From Moraxellaceae bacterium (GTDB lineage Bacteria; Pseudomonadota; Gammaproteobacteria; Burkholderiales; Rhodocyclaceae), in the NCBI GenBank assembly GCA_031119205.1, contig JAVHYF010000005.1:101288-165287 (forward strand): a stretch of 64,000 nucleotides of DNA, given 5' to 3'. Below the pieces are notes generated by a model. The model worked only from the letters and a program-made list of their open reading frames with translations. It ran no database searches and had not been told where the DNA came from. Below, one piece after another: positions 28,801-36,201 of this stretch; positions within the stretch are counted from its first letter, which is position 1; each line of letters opens with the position of its first letter. The position numbers were made by a program, and so were the translations under genes.

Positions 28801-30073
28801 ATCCCCAGGCGATCAGGCCGAGGTGGCGGCTGGTCTTGCGCCAGCGGTTGATGACCGCAGCCGGGCGTTGCAGATAGCGGTCGGCGGGTAGCACGCGATC
28901 GAAGATGTCCTGCAGGAACAGGCCGCGATAGCTGGGTGTGTGTTCCTTCTCGCGCGGGGCGATCTCCTTGAGGATGGCCGACACCGCACCGCCTGCCTGC
29001 AGGCCGCTGGAGAAGAACAGGCCGCGCAGGAACGGGGATTCGAGATAGGGGCTGTCGCCGAGTGCATGGCGCAGGAACTGCGACAGACCCGGGCGCAGAC
29101 GGGCGAATTCGTTGGGGAACAGCAGCAGCGCAGGATCGGGGTTGTCGGTCCGGCGCAGCATGGCGAACTGCAGGTGACGCAGCTGCGTACCGACGCTCTC
29201 GAAGGCTTTGCCGACGAACTCCGACTCGTCGAGGCGCCCCATCTGGCTGGCGTTGTCGACGTAACCCATCGCCTGGTTGAGCAGGCCATCGGGCAACAGC
29301 CGCGTCCAGGCCTCCATGCCATAGAGCAGGTCGCATTTGGTGACCATCACGTAGATGGGGAAGCGCTTGTCGAACAGGCGGATCAACTGCTCGATGCGCA
29401 TGCGGATGACGCGGCCTTCCTCGGCCAGTGCATCCGAGTCCGGTTCGAGCAGGCGGTCAGCCTGGATGGCCAGGACGATGCCGTTGACGCCTTCGCGCGA
29501 GCGGTAGTGGCCAAGCAGATCGAGCAGCTTGTCCCATTCCTTGCGGTCTTCCTCGATGTCCTCGCGGGCGACGTAGCGGCCGGCTGTGTCGATGACCACG
29601 GCGCGGTCGAAGAACCACCAGTCGACGTTCAGCGTCTGCTCGGGGATGGCGGCCGATTGCTGCACCTTCTTGACCGGCGAGGCCAGGCGCGCGCGCGTCA
29701 GCGCCGTGGTCTTGCCCGAGCCCGAGCGGCCGATGACCATGTACCAGGGCAGCACGTACAGCGGGTTGCCACGCTGGCGCAGGTTGGAATTCTTCAACAG
29801 CGAGATGGCTTCACGCCACTTGGCCTTGAGCTGCGATTCCGCGCTGACGGTGGGCTCCGGCTTTTCGACCGGCATTGCGGTGAGGCTGCGCTCGCGCCAG
29901 CCGGACCACAGGTGCCACAGGAACTGGCCAACGAACCACAGCGCGATCGCGCCGATGAACAACACGATGGTCGACCACAGCGGCCAGTCGTTCCACAGCG
30001 CGATGCCCCAGCATGCCAGGGCCAGCAGCAGCAGCGCGACGATCCAGATGAGGGGGCCGATGAGCTTCTTCAT
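25847..30073 (-). CDS. tssM: T6SS membrane subunit TssM (IcmF) with C-terminal SPOR-like domain
   Basis: Inner-membrane core of the T6SS membrane complex; 1408 residues against roughly 1100-1200 in typical TssM. Two N-terminal membrane helices (about 5-24 and 34-56) precede a cytoplasmic NTPase-like domain with an intact Walker A GRSGSGKT (115-122); a third helix (about 417-437) leads into the long periplasmic IcmF/TssM region that contacts TssJ. After about residue 1257 an Ala/Pro-rich linker (about 1258-1286) leads to an extra domain (about 1310-1402) whose pattern, including TRIGQRTVIALAYGDLAG, resembles SPOR peptidoglycan-binding domains. The start overlaps tssL by 4 bases. SPOR assignment is by eye. 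Confidence 0.95.
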   Translation of the reverse strand: MKKLIGPLIWIVALLLLALACWGIALWNDWPLWSTIVLFIGAIALWFVGQFLWHLWSGWRERSLTAMPVEKPEPTVSAESQLKAKWREAISLLKNSNLRQRGNPLYVLPWYMVIGRSGSGKTTALTRARLASPVKKVQQSAAIPEQTLNVDWWFFDRAVVIDTAGRYVAREDIEEDRKEWDKLLDLLGHYRSREGVNGIVLAIQADRLLEPDSDALAEEGRVIRMRIEQLIRLFDKRFPIYVMVTKCDLLYGMEAWTRLLPDGLLNQAMGYVDNASQMGRLDESEFVGKAFESVGTQLRHLQFAMLRRTDNPDPALLLFPNEFARLRPGLSQFLRHALGDSPYLESPFLRGLFFSSGLQAGGAVSAILKEIAPREKEHTPSYRGLFLQDIFDRVLPADRYLQRPAAVINRWRKTSRHLGLIAWGLLVVATAGYLTFSFAHSQNTLNTMRETYPKDIKLVGQLRHDVEALERFRGFAYWLERREQQYANHLLAYDSHIVQAEEKIKKNYIDNFRKYILPGLDDALNRKIAELTSLGRSDELADYIQTFVRRINMVQTVLAGGTHEDLRKMPPLSGAVLFEMDQTMSPEAASHFNEMYVALLAWQPNDIFRLQRLDALKKELNRIALESSNLEWIVSWADAQPETPAVQMNTFWRGSRQVDDLPQVTPAFTRTGKKKIDDFLAEVAKSAPVTADFADKQARFNVWYQSEKLRQWQEFTWRFPYGEDTLRGESEWRAALARLNTADNPYSQLASRLVNEFSDTPQEALPGWLTLNQRLVTLRLRAARQGSVPVVGAINDIGGRLLKDLAASGDSGRARQELEAQIAAGRFFQAYGTALTSGVGEATGGIAKATKLSADFHNLDRDPQGKSVLHDAYARVGDLRRVLGSSDPTDQVAWGLLTGPVQLATRYADTQASCSLQKDWETRVMWPMQSAASMQELSDKLYGDSGTLWAFVDGPARPFLQRTADGVEAKQTLGQQLPFTPDFLPFLNGAVGRQVQQKLAVKQTALGTQQRELKDEQQKLALQSQSQTADTRIGELTRSLDALQAAVHPVSITGLPTGLNEEARQKVISTELNVQCAGSPFRLNNLNFGVTETLNWSPRSCGDAVLTVRFADFSLTRRYAGNQGFAAFMQDFRSGQHIFNAADFPAQRTRLEAADVRQVIVRFSFDGQDAILDATEQHRRLTDQRNTANADKQRAQQQLDALSQGNLQARLQGLGTEPSSEVKLPGRIALCWNSDPTLVRSSERPVRMLIEELVASAHPAAAPPPAPVPASAPAPAPAPTPAPPPGRIVLELTDSTPQLQAAVTAAERWLVRNESRHTLQVWLADSPAAAEQMLKRLGSATASPDRLFAYPTRIGQRTVIALAYGDLAGSAEAASERSKLPDFVQQQRPMIRSNSGIRGELERFQLWR

Positions 30074-30720
30074 TGGATCATGCGCAGAAAGTCATTCACC
30101 TGGCTTTGCAGTACGAAGTAGAAGACCAGGTAGAGGAACAGCAGGAAGCATAGCGGACCACCGAAGATCAGCAGTTCGGTCTTGCTGGGTTGCCAGCGGC
30201 GTTTTGCGGGCGCCATGGTGATGTCGCCGTAGCCGTCCGGAAACAGCTTGGAGAGGGCTTCGCCTTCCTTGCCCATCAGGGCCTTGAACTCGCGCGCCTT
30301 GATTTCTTCCAGTGCCATGCGGCCACCATCTGCCGCGAAGCGCCCCTTGAAACCCAGTGCCAGGCAGAGGAAGAAGACCTCGCGCACGGCTGCGTTGTTG
30401 CTGGCCACCGCATCCAGGCGGGTGAAGAACTCGACACCGGCGCGGGTGGTATTGAAGTAAGTCTTCTGCAGCGGGCGGCGGCTCCAGGCGCCGGCGCGAT
30501 CCCAGCTTGAACACAGTACCGCTTCGTCTATCCAGGCCACGACCGCGAACACCGCAGCGTCGATGTCCTCGCGTTCGAAACCGGCGTCCATCGCCGCCAT
30601 GCGCGCCTGCGAGAGATGGCTCTCCACCTGCATGCGGAACACTGTCTCGTCGCCCTGAGGAGCGTCGAGAAAGAGGCGCACGTAGGTCAGCGTGGCAACG
30701 AAGATGTCGGAGAGGTGCAT
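30070..30720 (-). CDS. tssL: T6SS membrane subunit TssL (DotU/IcmH)
   Basis: Inner-membrane partner of TssM and TssK. The 216 residues form the cytoplasmic helical DotU domain (LFLDAPQGDETVFRMQVESHL, DAAVFAVVAWIDEAVLCSSW, FFLCLALGFKGRF) followed by one C-terminal membrane helix (about 184-205) and a very short periplasmic tail. There is no C-terminal OmpA/peptidoglycan-binding extension, so any wall anchoring must come from elsewhere, possibly the TssM tail. It overlaps tssM by 4 bases and follows tssK by 31 bases. Confidence 0.95.
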   Translation of the reverse strand: MHLSDIFVATLTYVRLFLDAPQGDETVFRMQVESHLSQARMAAMDAGFEREDIDAAVFAVVAWIDEAVLCSSWDRAGAWSRRPLQKTYFNTTRAGVEFFTRLDAVASNNAAVREVFFLCLALGFKGRFAADGGRMALEEIKAREFKALMGKEGEALSKLFPDGYGDITMAPAKRRWQPSKTELLIFGGPLCFLLFLYLVFYFVLQSQVNDFLRMIQ

Positions 30721-30751
30721 CGCGGGCAGGTGTCCGTAGCCTTGGTTTCGT

Positions 30752-32140
30752 TCAGCGTCGCAGGACGACCAGTTCCGCCTTCAGATCGTCGGGCGCATCG
30801 GGCCAGTAGAGCGCGACGTTCGCGCTCTTCTCGACGGCCTCCCAGGCACTGTCGGCTGTTTCGATCCGGAAGTAGAAGGAGTACGAGCGTCGCGGCAGGC
30901 CTTGCGGCGCTACCGGCATGTGGATGAGTTCGGCACCAGGCAAGGCGCGACGCACCAGCGTCGGCAATTCGTCGGCGGCGCCCAGCTTGGCACTGGTGGC
31001 GAAAGCGTCGACCAGTGCGTCGGGATCGGCTTCGCTGCGCAGGACCAGGTAGTAACGGTTGCGCCCGGTGAAGAACTGCTTCGGCAGGTCCGCCATCAGG
31101 AAACCGTCGCGCGGCTCCAGGAAGACCAGGAACTCCGGCCCGATGGTGATTTCGTTGAGCAACTGGCCGATCAGCGATTGCGCGCCATACAGGCAGTGAC
31201 CGAGGTCGTGGTGCTCGTAAGCAGGCAGTGCCTGGGTACCGTCTTCCAGTTCGCCCAGCATGTTGGCGCGCTCGGAGAACGAGGACAGCTCGCCGACGAT
31301 CTGGCGCAGCACGCCATAGATGGCCCAGGGGTGCGCCTGTGGCGATTCGATGTAGTGGTACAGCAGCGGCGTGTAGCGGTTGAGCGTGCGCAGCGCCAGC
31401 AGGAACACCATGTAGCTGGCGTCGAACTCCGCCTTCTGCATTTCGCGAGGACTCTTGTACTGCTCCAGCTGGTGGGCGCGTGCAGAGATGTCGTCGCGGA
31501 TTTCCTTGATCAGGTTGAACAGTGCCGGCGATCCCGATAGCGCGAAGCACGGCGGGATGAAGCGCGGCGAGGGCTTGATGGCCTCGCCGTTGCGCTCCAG
31601 CTGGGCAACCGGAATCAGTTCATAGTCGGTGAGGCTCGCGATCTCGTCTTCCCACAGGATGCGGATCACATAAGTCAGGCTCTTGATCTCGGCCGGCGGA
31701 CCGTCCGAGTGGATGTCGCGGTACTCCTCGGCCTCGAAGGTGCTGACGCAACGGGTGTTGAGATCGGCACCGTCCTGCAGGGCACGCACCACGGTGACGT
31801 TCGGCTCCACCATGGAGAGCTTCTTGATACCGAAGTACACCCGCAGCGGCTTGTGCGGATCCTTCCAGGCACCTTCGAAACTGCGCGGCTTCAATACCGC
31901 ATTGCCGGGGAATTCGAGGTAGGTGCCGTCGCGGAACAGTACCGTGGCCGTTTCCACTTCGAAGACACGGTTGGCGAGTGCCGATTCGCTGATCTTCAGG
32001 TCGCCGATGCCATAGAAATACGGCAGGCCGATTTCCAGGAAAGGCTTCAGGCGGAAGCGTGAATGCAGGTCGGTGAGCTGGAAATGCTGGGGCTGAAGGA
32101 ACAGCCCCTGGTGCCAGTAGATTGGTTTCTTGATTTCCAT
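30752..32140 (-). CDS. tssK: T6SS baseplate subunit TssK
   Basis: Trimeric adaptor that docks the baseplate on the TssJLM membrane complex. The 462-residue product starts MEIKKPIYWHQGLFLQPQHFQ, a hallmark TssK N terminus, and includes the shoulder and neck segments (LSGSPALFNLIKEIRDDISARAHQLEQYK) and a C-terminal receptor-binding-like head. First gene after a 176-base intergenic region carrying an 18-bp palindrome, so it may be transcribed separately with tssL and tssM. Confidence 0.96.
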   Translation of the reverse strand: MEIKKPIYWHQGLFLQPQHFQLTDLHSRFRLKPFLEIGLPYFYGIGDLKISESALANRVFEVETATVLFRDGTYLEFPGNAVLKPRSFEGAWKDPHKPLRVYFGIKKLSMVEPNVTVVRALQDGADLNTRCVSTFEAEEYRDIHSDGPPAEIKSLTYVIRILWEDEIASLTDYELIPVAQLERNGEAIKPSPRFIPPCFALSGSPALFNLIKEIRDDISARAHQLEQYKSPREMQKAEFDASYMVFLLALRTLNRYTPLLYHYIESPQAHPWAIYGVLRQIVGELSSFSERANMLGELEDGTQALPAYEHHDLGHCLYGAQSLIGQLLNEITIGPEFLVFLEPRDGFLMADLPKQFFTGRNRYYLVLRSEADPDALVDAFATSAKLGAADELPTLVRRALPGAELIHMPVAPQGLPRRSYSFYFRIETADSAWEAVEKSANVALYWPDAPDDLKAELVVLRR

Positions 32141-32189
32141 TGTCGTCTCTCACGCGACCCCATCGCACGACGCCTTGCGCGACCCATCC

Positions 32190-32207
32190 GGCTGTCTGCA
32201 GACAGCC
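32190..32207. promoter_or_regulatory. 18-bp perfect palindrome upstream of tssK
   Basis: GGCTGTCTG followed directly by CAGACAGCC is a perfect dyad with no spacer, 50 bases before the tssK start and about 110 bases after the tssJ stop. The lack of a loop makes a terminator unlikely; a dimer-binding operator is more plausible. No matching consensus is known to me. Confidence 0.45.
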
Positions 32208-32316
32208 CGTCGCCAGCCTCGTGACACAGTGAGCCACGATGGCCGGCGAATCATAGCCTGAGGTGGGCGCGAATTTGCGAAATCAGATGAGAAATCGCAC
32301 GCATCTCCGTATTTTT

Positions 32317-32988
32317 TCAATCTTTTTTGCTCGTCAGGCTGTCGAGACGAATGGCCGCTTCGGGGGCCGGCGGACCCGCTGGTGAGGGGGCTCCCGCGGG
32401 GCTCGCGGGCAGCTTGTCCAGATCGGCCTGGAGGATCATGTCGGCGCCCAGGCGCAGGCGGAGCATCACACGGGCCGGTCGCGCGCTGTACGTGCTGCTG
32501 ACGAGGCCACTCTTGTCGACCTCGGCAGGGATCTGGAACAGGCGCGAGCCCTCCTGCAGGGGTTTGCCGAAGTAGGCCGCCACCACGCCGATGTACTGGG
32601 CCTTGGTCTGGCGATCCAGCGCGAAGCGCGCCTGGCGGCCGGGTTCGACCAGCGCGTAGCGGGATACGGAGAGCAGTCCGGCGGGTGTCTGGCCGCTGAG
32701 CAGGGCGCGCGTCAAAGCGCTTTCATCGGCGAACAGCTTGCGCACCGCATCCGCGTCGGCACTCTGCACGACCATCAGCACCAGGCTGTGGGCCTGATCG
32801 TCATAGCGGTTGAGGGCCGGGGCGGTATCGACGCGTGCCTCGATAGCCCGTGACTCGAAGCTCCAGTCCAGGGCAGCGAGGGCTTCGCGCTCGGTATTGC
32901 CACCCAGCATCGAGTTCAGGCTGCAGCCAGCCAGCAACTGACTTGCGAGCAGGAGGCCGAGCGCGGTGCGGAGGAGGGCGTTGCTCAC
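32317..32988 (-). CDS. tssJ: T6SS outer-membrane lipoprotein TssJ
   Basis: Outer-membrane lipoprotein that caps the TssJLM channel. The 223-residue precursor has a lipoprotein signal with lipobox LLAGC (lipidated Cys22, followed by Ser, so outer-membrane sorting is expected). The mature part has the transthyretin-like TssJ features (LDWSFESRAIEARVDTAPALNRYDDQAHSLVLMVVQ compressed into the first strands; EPGRQARFALDRQTKAQYIGVVAAYF). It is somewhat longer than many TssJ proteins, with an Ala/Pro-rich tail. It overlaps tssA by 4 bases. Confidence 0.92.
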   Translation of the reverse strand: MSNALLRTALGLLLASQLLAGCSLNSMLGGNTEREALAALDWSFESRAIEARVDTAPALNRYDDQAHSLVLMVVQSADADAVRKLFADESALTRALLSGQTPAGLLSVSRYALVEPGRQARFALDRQTKAQYIGVVAAYFGKPLQEGSRLFQIPAEVDKSGLVSSTYSARPARVMLRLRLGADMILQADLDKLPASPAGAPSPAGPPAPEAAIRLDSLTSKKD

Positions 32989-34064
32989 TCTTCGGTGTAG
33001 CCCAGCATGTCCTTCAGCTTGTCGCGGGTGCTGTCATCACGCACCACTTCACGCAGCCAGGAGTCCAGGCGCATGCCGCTCCAGCGGATGGCCTTCTCGA
33101 TCAGATAGGCCACGGGACTATGCGGCTCCGCCTCGCGGAAGTACTCGGCCACTTCGCGCAGGCGTTTGATGGCTTCCTCGCGGCTGCGCGGCGGACCGCC
33201 TTGCACCTGCTGCACAGCCACGGCTGCTACCGGCGCACTGCCGTCCGCCGCTTCGTCTCCGGTAGATGCGGGAGCTTCCGCGGGGCTGGTCTGTACGCCT
33301 TTTTCCTCGGCCATCTTTGCTGCCTGCTTTGCGACGCTGGTCAGCACTTCCTGCAGCTGGGACACGCTGGGGGCGTCGTAGCTGAACAGCTCGTCGATGG
33401 TCTTCGCGAGTGTCTTGAAAGCCTCAAGTGCGCCAGCCGTGTCGGCGAAGAGCTTCTCGTAGAAGCTGGCCGGCGTGCCCGTGACCGCCGCGTTCCACAT
33501 CTCGGAGTTGATCTTGCCGTCACGCAGCGCCTGCTTGGCCGAGTCCTCGTTGCCGCGGGCCAGGTTGTCGACTTCGCGGGCCTGCAGCAGGCGGTCATAG
33601 CCATAGCCCTTGCTGTCACCGGCCGGGCCGGTCATCGGCAGGCGACGCAGGGTGCTGGAGAGGTTGTTGTCCAGCCAGCTCAGACGACCGATACGTTCCT
33701 CGATGTCATCACCGTCGCGCTCGGGGTAGAGCGTGTCCCAGTACTGGCGCAGCAGGCCGTCCAGCAGCAGGAAGCCGTCGCGGGCGCCGGCGAAGCCGTG
33801 CAGGTTGGACAGCCCCTCGGTGAGCCAGCAGGCTACCTGCAGGTCCTTGCTGCGTTCGCTGAGCACGGCGGAGGCCAGCGACTTGACCTTGCCCCATTCG
33901 GCGACCTTGATCTCGGCTTTCCAGTCGCCCTGGTTCAGGTAGTCGTCATCGGCGCGGCGCGCCTCCTTGATCTCGTCGAAGACCGGCTCGAAGCCGATGT
34001 CCGCGCCGGAAGGGTTGGCCCCGGGAATCGGGGCCAGCAATGCGTCGAGGTCGATGGTGCTCAT
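32985..34064 (-). CDS. tssA: T6SS protein TssA
   Basis: Baseplate/sheath-assembly cap protein. The 359 residues start MSTIDLDALLAPIPGANPSGADI, typical of the ImpA N-terminal domain (about 1-130), followed by a helical middle and a C-terminal segment (SPVAYLIEKAIRWSGMRLDSWL; LKDMLGY) that matches the short TssA1-like class. Its stop overlaps the tssJ start. Confidence 0.93.
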   Translation of the reverse strand: MSTIDLDALLAPIPGANPSGADIGFEPVFDEIKEARRADDDYLNQGDWKAEIKVAEWGKVKSLASAVLSERSKDLQVACWLTEGLSNLHGFAGARDGFLLLDGLLRQYWDTLYPERDGDDIEERIGRLSWLDNNLSSTLRRLPMTGPAGDSKGYGYDRLLQAREVDNLARGNEDSAKQALRDGKINSEMWNAAVTGTPASFYEKLFADTAGALEAFKTLAKTIDELFSYDAPSVSQLQEVLTSVAKQAAKMAEEKGVQTSPAEAPASTGDEAADGSAPVAAVAVQQVQGGPPRSREEAIKRLREVAEYFREAEPHSPVAYLIEKAIRWSGMRLDSWLREVVRDDSTRDKLKDMLGYTEE

Positions 34065-34095
34065 CTGGGAACGGAAGCGGGTCAGGGGTCAGCGA

Positions 34096-34632
34096 TCAGA
34101 GGGGAATGAACTGGGAATCACGGATGTCTCCCAGCGTCAGGTTCGGAATGTAGAACTGCGCATTGTTACCGGCGAGGCGTGCGCTGCCGCTGGATTTCTC
34201 CACGGCGCCGTCACGTTTGCTCTCGGTGATCGAGCCACGCTCCTGTCCGGCGACGATGCCGAAGAAGACATTGATCGGCTCGGGCAGGGTTGCCACCCAG
34301 AGATACGCGAGGCTGTTCCAGTCCTCGCGCACGGCCATCACGACGCGGGACAGCTCGCGCACCGAGACACGCAGGTTGGCAGCCATCTTGAAGCGTTGCT
34401 CGATACCGGCGTCCCAGTCGTATGCGTCGTACGGAGACCACCACGCGGTCAGCAGGCTGTCGTTGTTCATGCCGGGCGCGAGACCGCTGTAGCCGTGCAG
34501 GCGACAGATCTTCCTGCCCGCGGGGATCAGGCGCAGTTCGGCCTTGCTGTACTTGAACGCGCGATGGACTTCGTCCTTGGTCTGGCCGACGGGGTTGAGC
34601 GTCCCCCAGTTCAGATCTGCATTTTTCGGCAT
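34096..34632 (-). CDS. Uncharacterised T6SS-cluster protein (possible effector)
   Basis: A 178-residue soluble protein without signal peptide or membrane segment, encoded between the PAAR gene and tssA. I do not recognise a family. The spacing of LIPAGRKICRL (Arg44), LTAWWSP (64-66) and VFFGIVAGQE (Gln130-Glu131) loosely recalls ADP-ribosyltransferase toxins (R-S-E order), but the match is weak and could be chance. The C terminus (NAQFYIPNLTLGDIRDSQFIPL) looks like a folded beta end. Position in the cargo segment favours an effector, chaperone or immunity role. Confidence 0.6.
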   Translation of the reverse strand: MPKNADLNWGTLNPVGQTKDEVHRAFKYSKAELRLIPAGRKICRLHGYSGLAPGMNNDSLLTAWWSPYDAYDWDAGIEQRFKMAANLRVSVRELSRVVMAVREDWNSLAYLWVATLPEPINVFFGIVAGQERGSITESKRDGAVEKSSGSARLAGNNAQFYIPNLTLGDIRDSQFIPL

Positions 34633-34678
34633 ATCCAGTTCCTCCTGACTCCGTTAGATCGAACTTCGGGCAGTCTGA

Positions 34679-34981
34679 TCAGCCACCGATCAGGACCGTG
34701 GGAAAACCGGCGACGATGGTGCCGCCGTGTGCACAACTGTCACCCATGCGCGCTGCCGGCTTGCCGCCGAGCAGCACGGTGGCGGACCCCTTGATGATGG
34801 AGTCGGGCGGGCCTACGCAGGTGGCCATGTCGCCCAGGCAGGCAGCAGGCATGTTGCCGATCAGCACGGTGGGCGAACCCGGTCCGGTGATCGGACCGCC
34901 GACGTGCGGAATCGGTGGCACGGCCGGCGTCTGCATCGGGCACACATGCATGTCGGTAAGGCGGGCAGCGGGTTGTCCCAT
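34679..34981 (-). CDS. PAAR domain spike-tip protein
   Basis: A 100-residue stand-alone PAAR protein that would sharpen the VgrG spike and coordinate one metal ion. It starts MGQPAARLTDMHVCPMQ and repeats PAAR-type segments (GPGSPTVLIGNMPAACLGDMATCVGPPDSI; GSATVLLGGKPAARMGDSCAHGG; GFPTVLIGG), with His and Cys residues suited to metal binding. There is no N- or C-terminal toxin extension, so cargo must be loaded non-covalently. Confidence 0.93.
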   Translation of the reverse strand: MGQPAARLTDMHVCPMQTPAVPPIPHVGGPITGPGSPTVLIGNMPAACLGDMATCVGPPDSIIKGSATVLLGGKPAARMGDSCAHGGTIVAGFPTVLIGG

Positions 34982-34993
34982 GGTGTCGTTTCC

Positions 34994-35560
34994 TCAGACC
35001 GGATGCTTGCCTTCGGCGATGGCTGTCGCCAGCGCGATGAACTGGCGGTAGTAGCTGGCCGCCAGTTCCGGCTGCGCCACGCCAGCGAGTTGCACGGAGC
35101 AGGCAGCGGCATGCTGGCACAGATGCGGCGGTACCGGCACGGCGGGCGCGTCAGCGGGCGAGATGCTGCCTTCGCTCCAGAACGCGGCCAGAGCCGCGCA
35201 ACCCGCGGCAGACCCCAGACCGGCTGCTTCCGCCGCGCTGAAGCACTGGCGGCGGAGCGTGTCGTCGCGCGTCTTCATCCACTGTTCAACCGCTGTCAGC
35301 GCAGCTTGCTGGGCCGGGCCGTTGTGCTCGGCCAGCGTCATGGCAGATTGCCGTGCCCAGCTGACTGCGGCGAGCTTCGGCAAGGCGTAGGCCACGAGCC
35401 CGAGCGCCTCGGGCCACAGTGCGGCGGCGGCCATTTTCTCGCTGGCGGTGGCGACGCTGTCGCCCGCCGCCAGCAGTGCCTTGCCGTCATCGGACAGGGC
35501 GAAGCGCGCGGCGACGTCGCTTGCTTGCAGGGTGCTCAGTGCTTGCAGAGGTTCTGACAT
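34994..35560 (-). CDS. DUF6931-like T6SS-associated protein
   Basis: A 188-residue Ala-rich helical protein, 12 bases upstream of the PAAR gene. The pattern AYALPKLAAVSWARQSA, AVEQWMKTRDDTLRRQCFSAAEAAG, ALAAFWSEGSISP and YYRQFIALATAIAEGKHP matches what I recall of DUF6931 proteins found beside PAAR/VgrG genes. The start MSEPLQALSTL at 35560 is used because the upstream frame overlaps the next gene. Likely an adaptor or chaperone for a PAAR-delivered effector; this is inference. Confidence 0.7.
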   Translation of the reverse strand: MSEPLQALSTLQASDVAARFALSDDGKALLAAGDSVATASEKMAAAALWPEALGLVAYALPKLAAVSWARQSAMTLAEHNGPAQQAALTAVEQWMKTRDDTLRRQCFSAAEAAGLGSAAGCAALAAFWSEGSISPADAPAVPVPPHLCQHAAACSVQLAGVAQPELAASYYRQFIALATAIAEGKHPV

Positions 35561-35609
35561 TTGATGGGCAATCGGCGGAACGGTATTCGTATTCGAACTC
35601 GGGCAGACG

Positions 35610-36164
35610 TCAGTGGGGGCCGGTGACCGGACCGGGATTGGCATTGGCGTCGTGCCGTACATAGAACTGCCAGCCGCCGGGGCCTCTGACGCCCACCACG
35701 TTGGCGCCGTCCATGACGTTGTATTCGATGCCCGGGCGCAGCTGGAAGAAGAAACCGTGGCCGGCGCCGGCAATCGCTGCAGCGCGGTTGGTGTAATTCG
35801 ACGCAGGTCCGTTGAGCCAGTTGTTGTGCTCCACGGTGACGTTGTTGCGATCCGGTCCGTAGGCGAGGAACTGGCATCCGTTCAAGTGGTTCGTAAACAT
35901 CACGTCGGCGTTGAGCGGCAATACCTGGGTGTTGTAGGCGTTCGGATTCGCCAGCAGGAAGAACGCGTGGATCGGATGCGCGAAGTAAGAGTTGCTGGCG
36001 AAGTTACCGAGGATGCAGCCACCACCGCCGATGGTCGTCAGGCCGAACTGGCTGACGCCCTGCATCAGCGCACCGCCGCCTGCACCCACCGGCACATGGA
36101 TGAAATTGCTGGCCATGAACCCGGTGGGGTTGTTGATGAAGCTCTTGTTCAAGCCTCCTGCCAT
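35610..36164 (-). CDS. Candidate T6SS effector with deamidase-like T-x-x-L-N-G-C motif
   Basis: A 184-residue Gly/Asn-rich protein without signal peptide. Residues 91-97 read TNHLNGC and are followed by a strand and VEHNN with His113. Thr-x-x-Leu-x-Gly-Cys with a histidine 12-16 residues later is the catalytic layout of the CNF1/BLF1 deamidase fold (BLF1 Thr88, Cys94, His106; CNF1 Cys866, His881). Other strands (GFFFQLRPGIEYNVM, GGWQFYVRHD) fit a small beta-sandwich. It sits in the VgrG-PAAR cargo segment. The motif is seen; deamidase activity is inference from it. Confidence 0.6.
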   Translation of the reverse strand: MAGGLNKSFINNPTGFMASNFIHVPVGAGGGALMQGVSQFGLTTIGGGGCILGNFASNSYFAHPIHAFFLLANPNAYNTQVLPLNADVMFTNHLNGCQFLAYGPDRNNVTVEHNNWLNGPASNYTNRAAAIAGAGHGFFFQLRPGIEYNVMDGANVVGVRGPGGWQFYVRHDANANPGPVTGPH

Positions 36165-36201
36165 GTCGCGTCGTCCTCTCTGCTGTCGGTTTCCGGATGG
36201 A

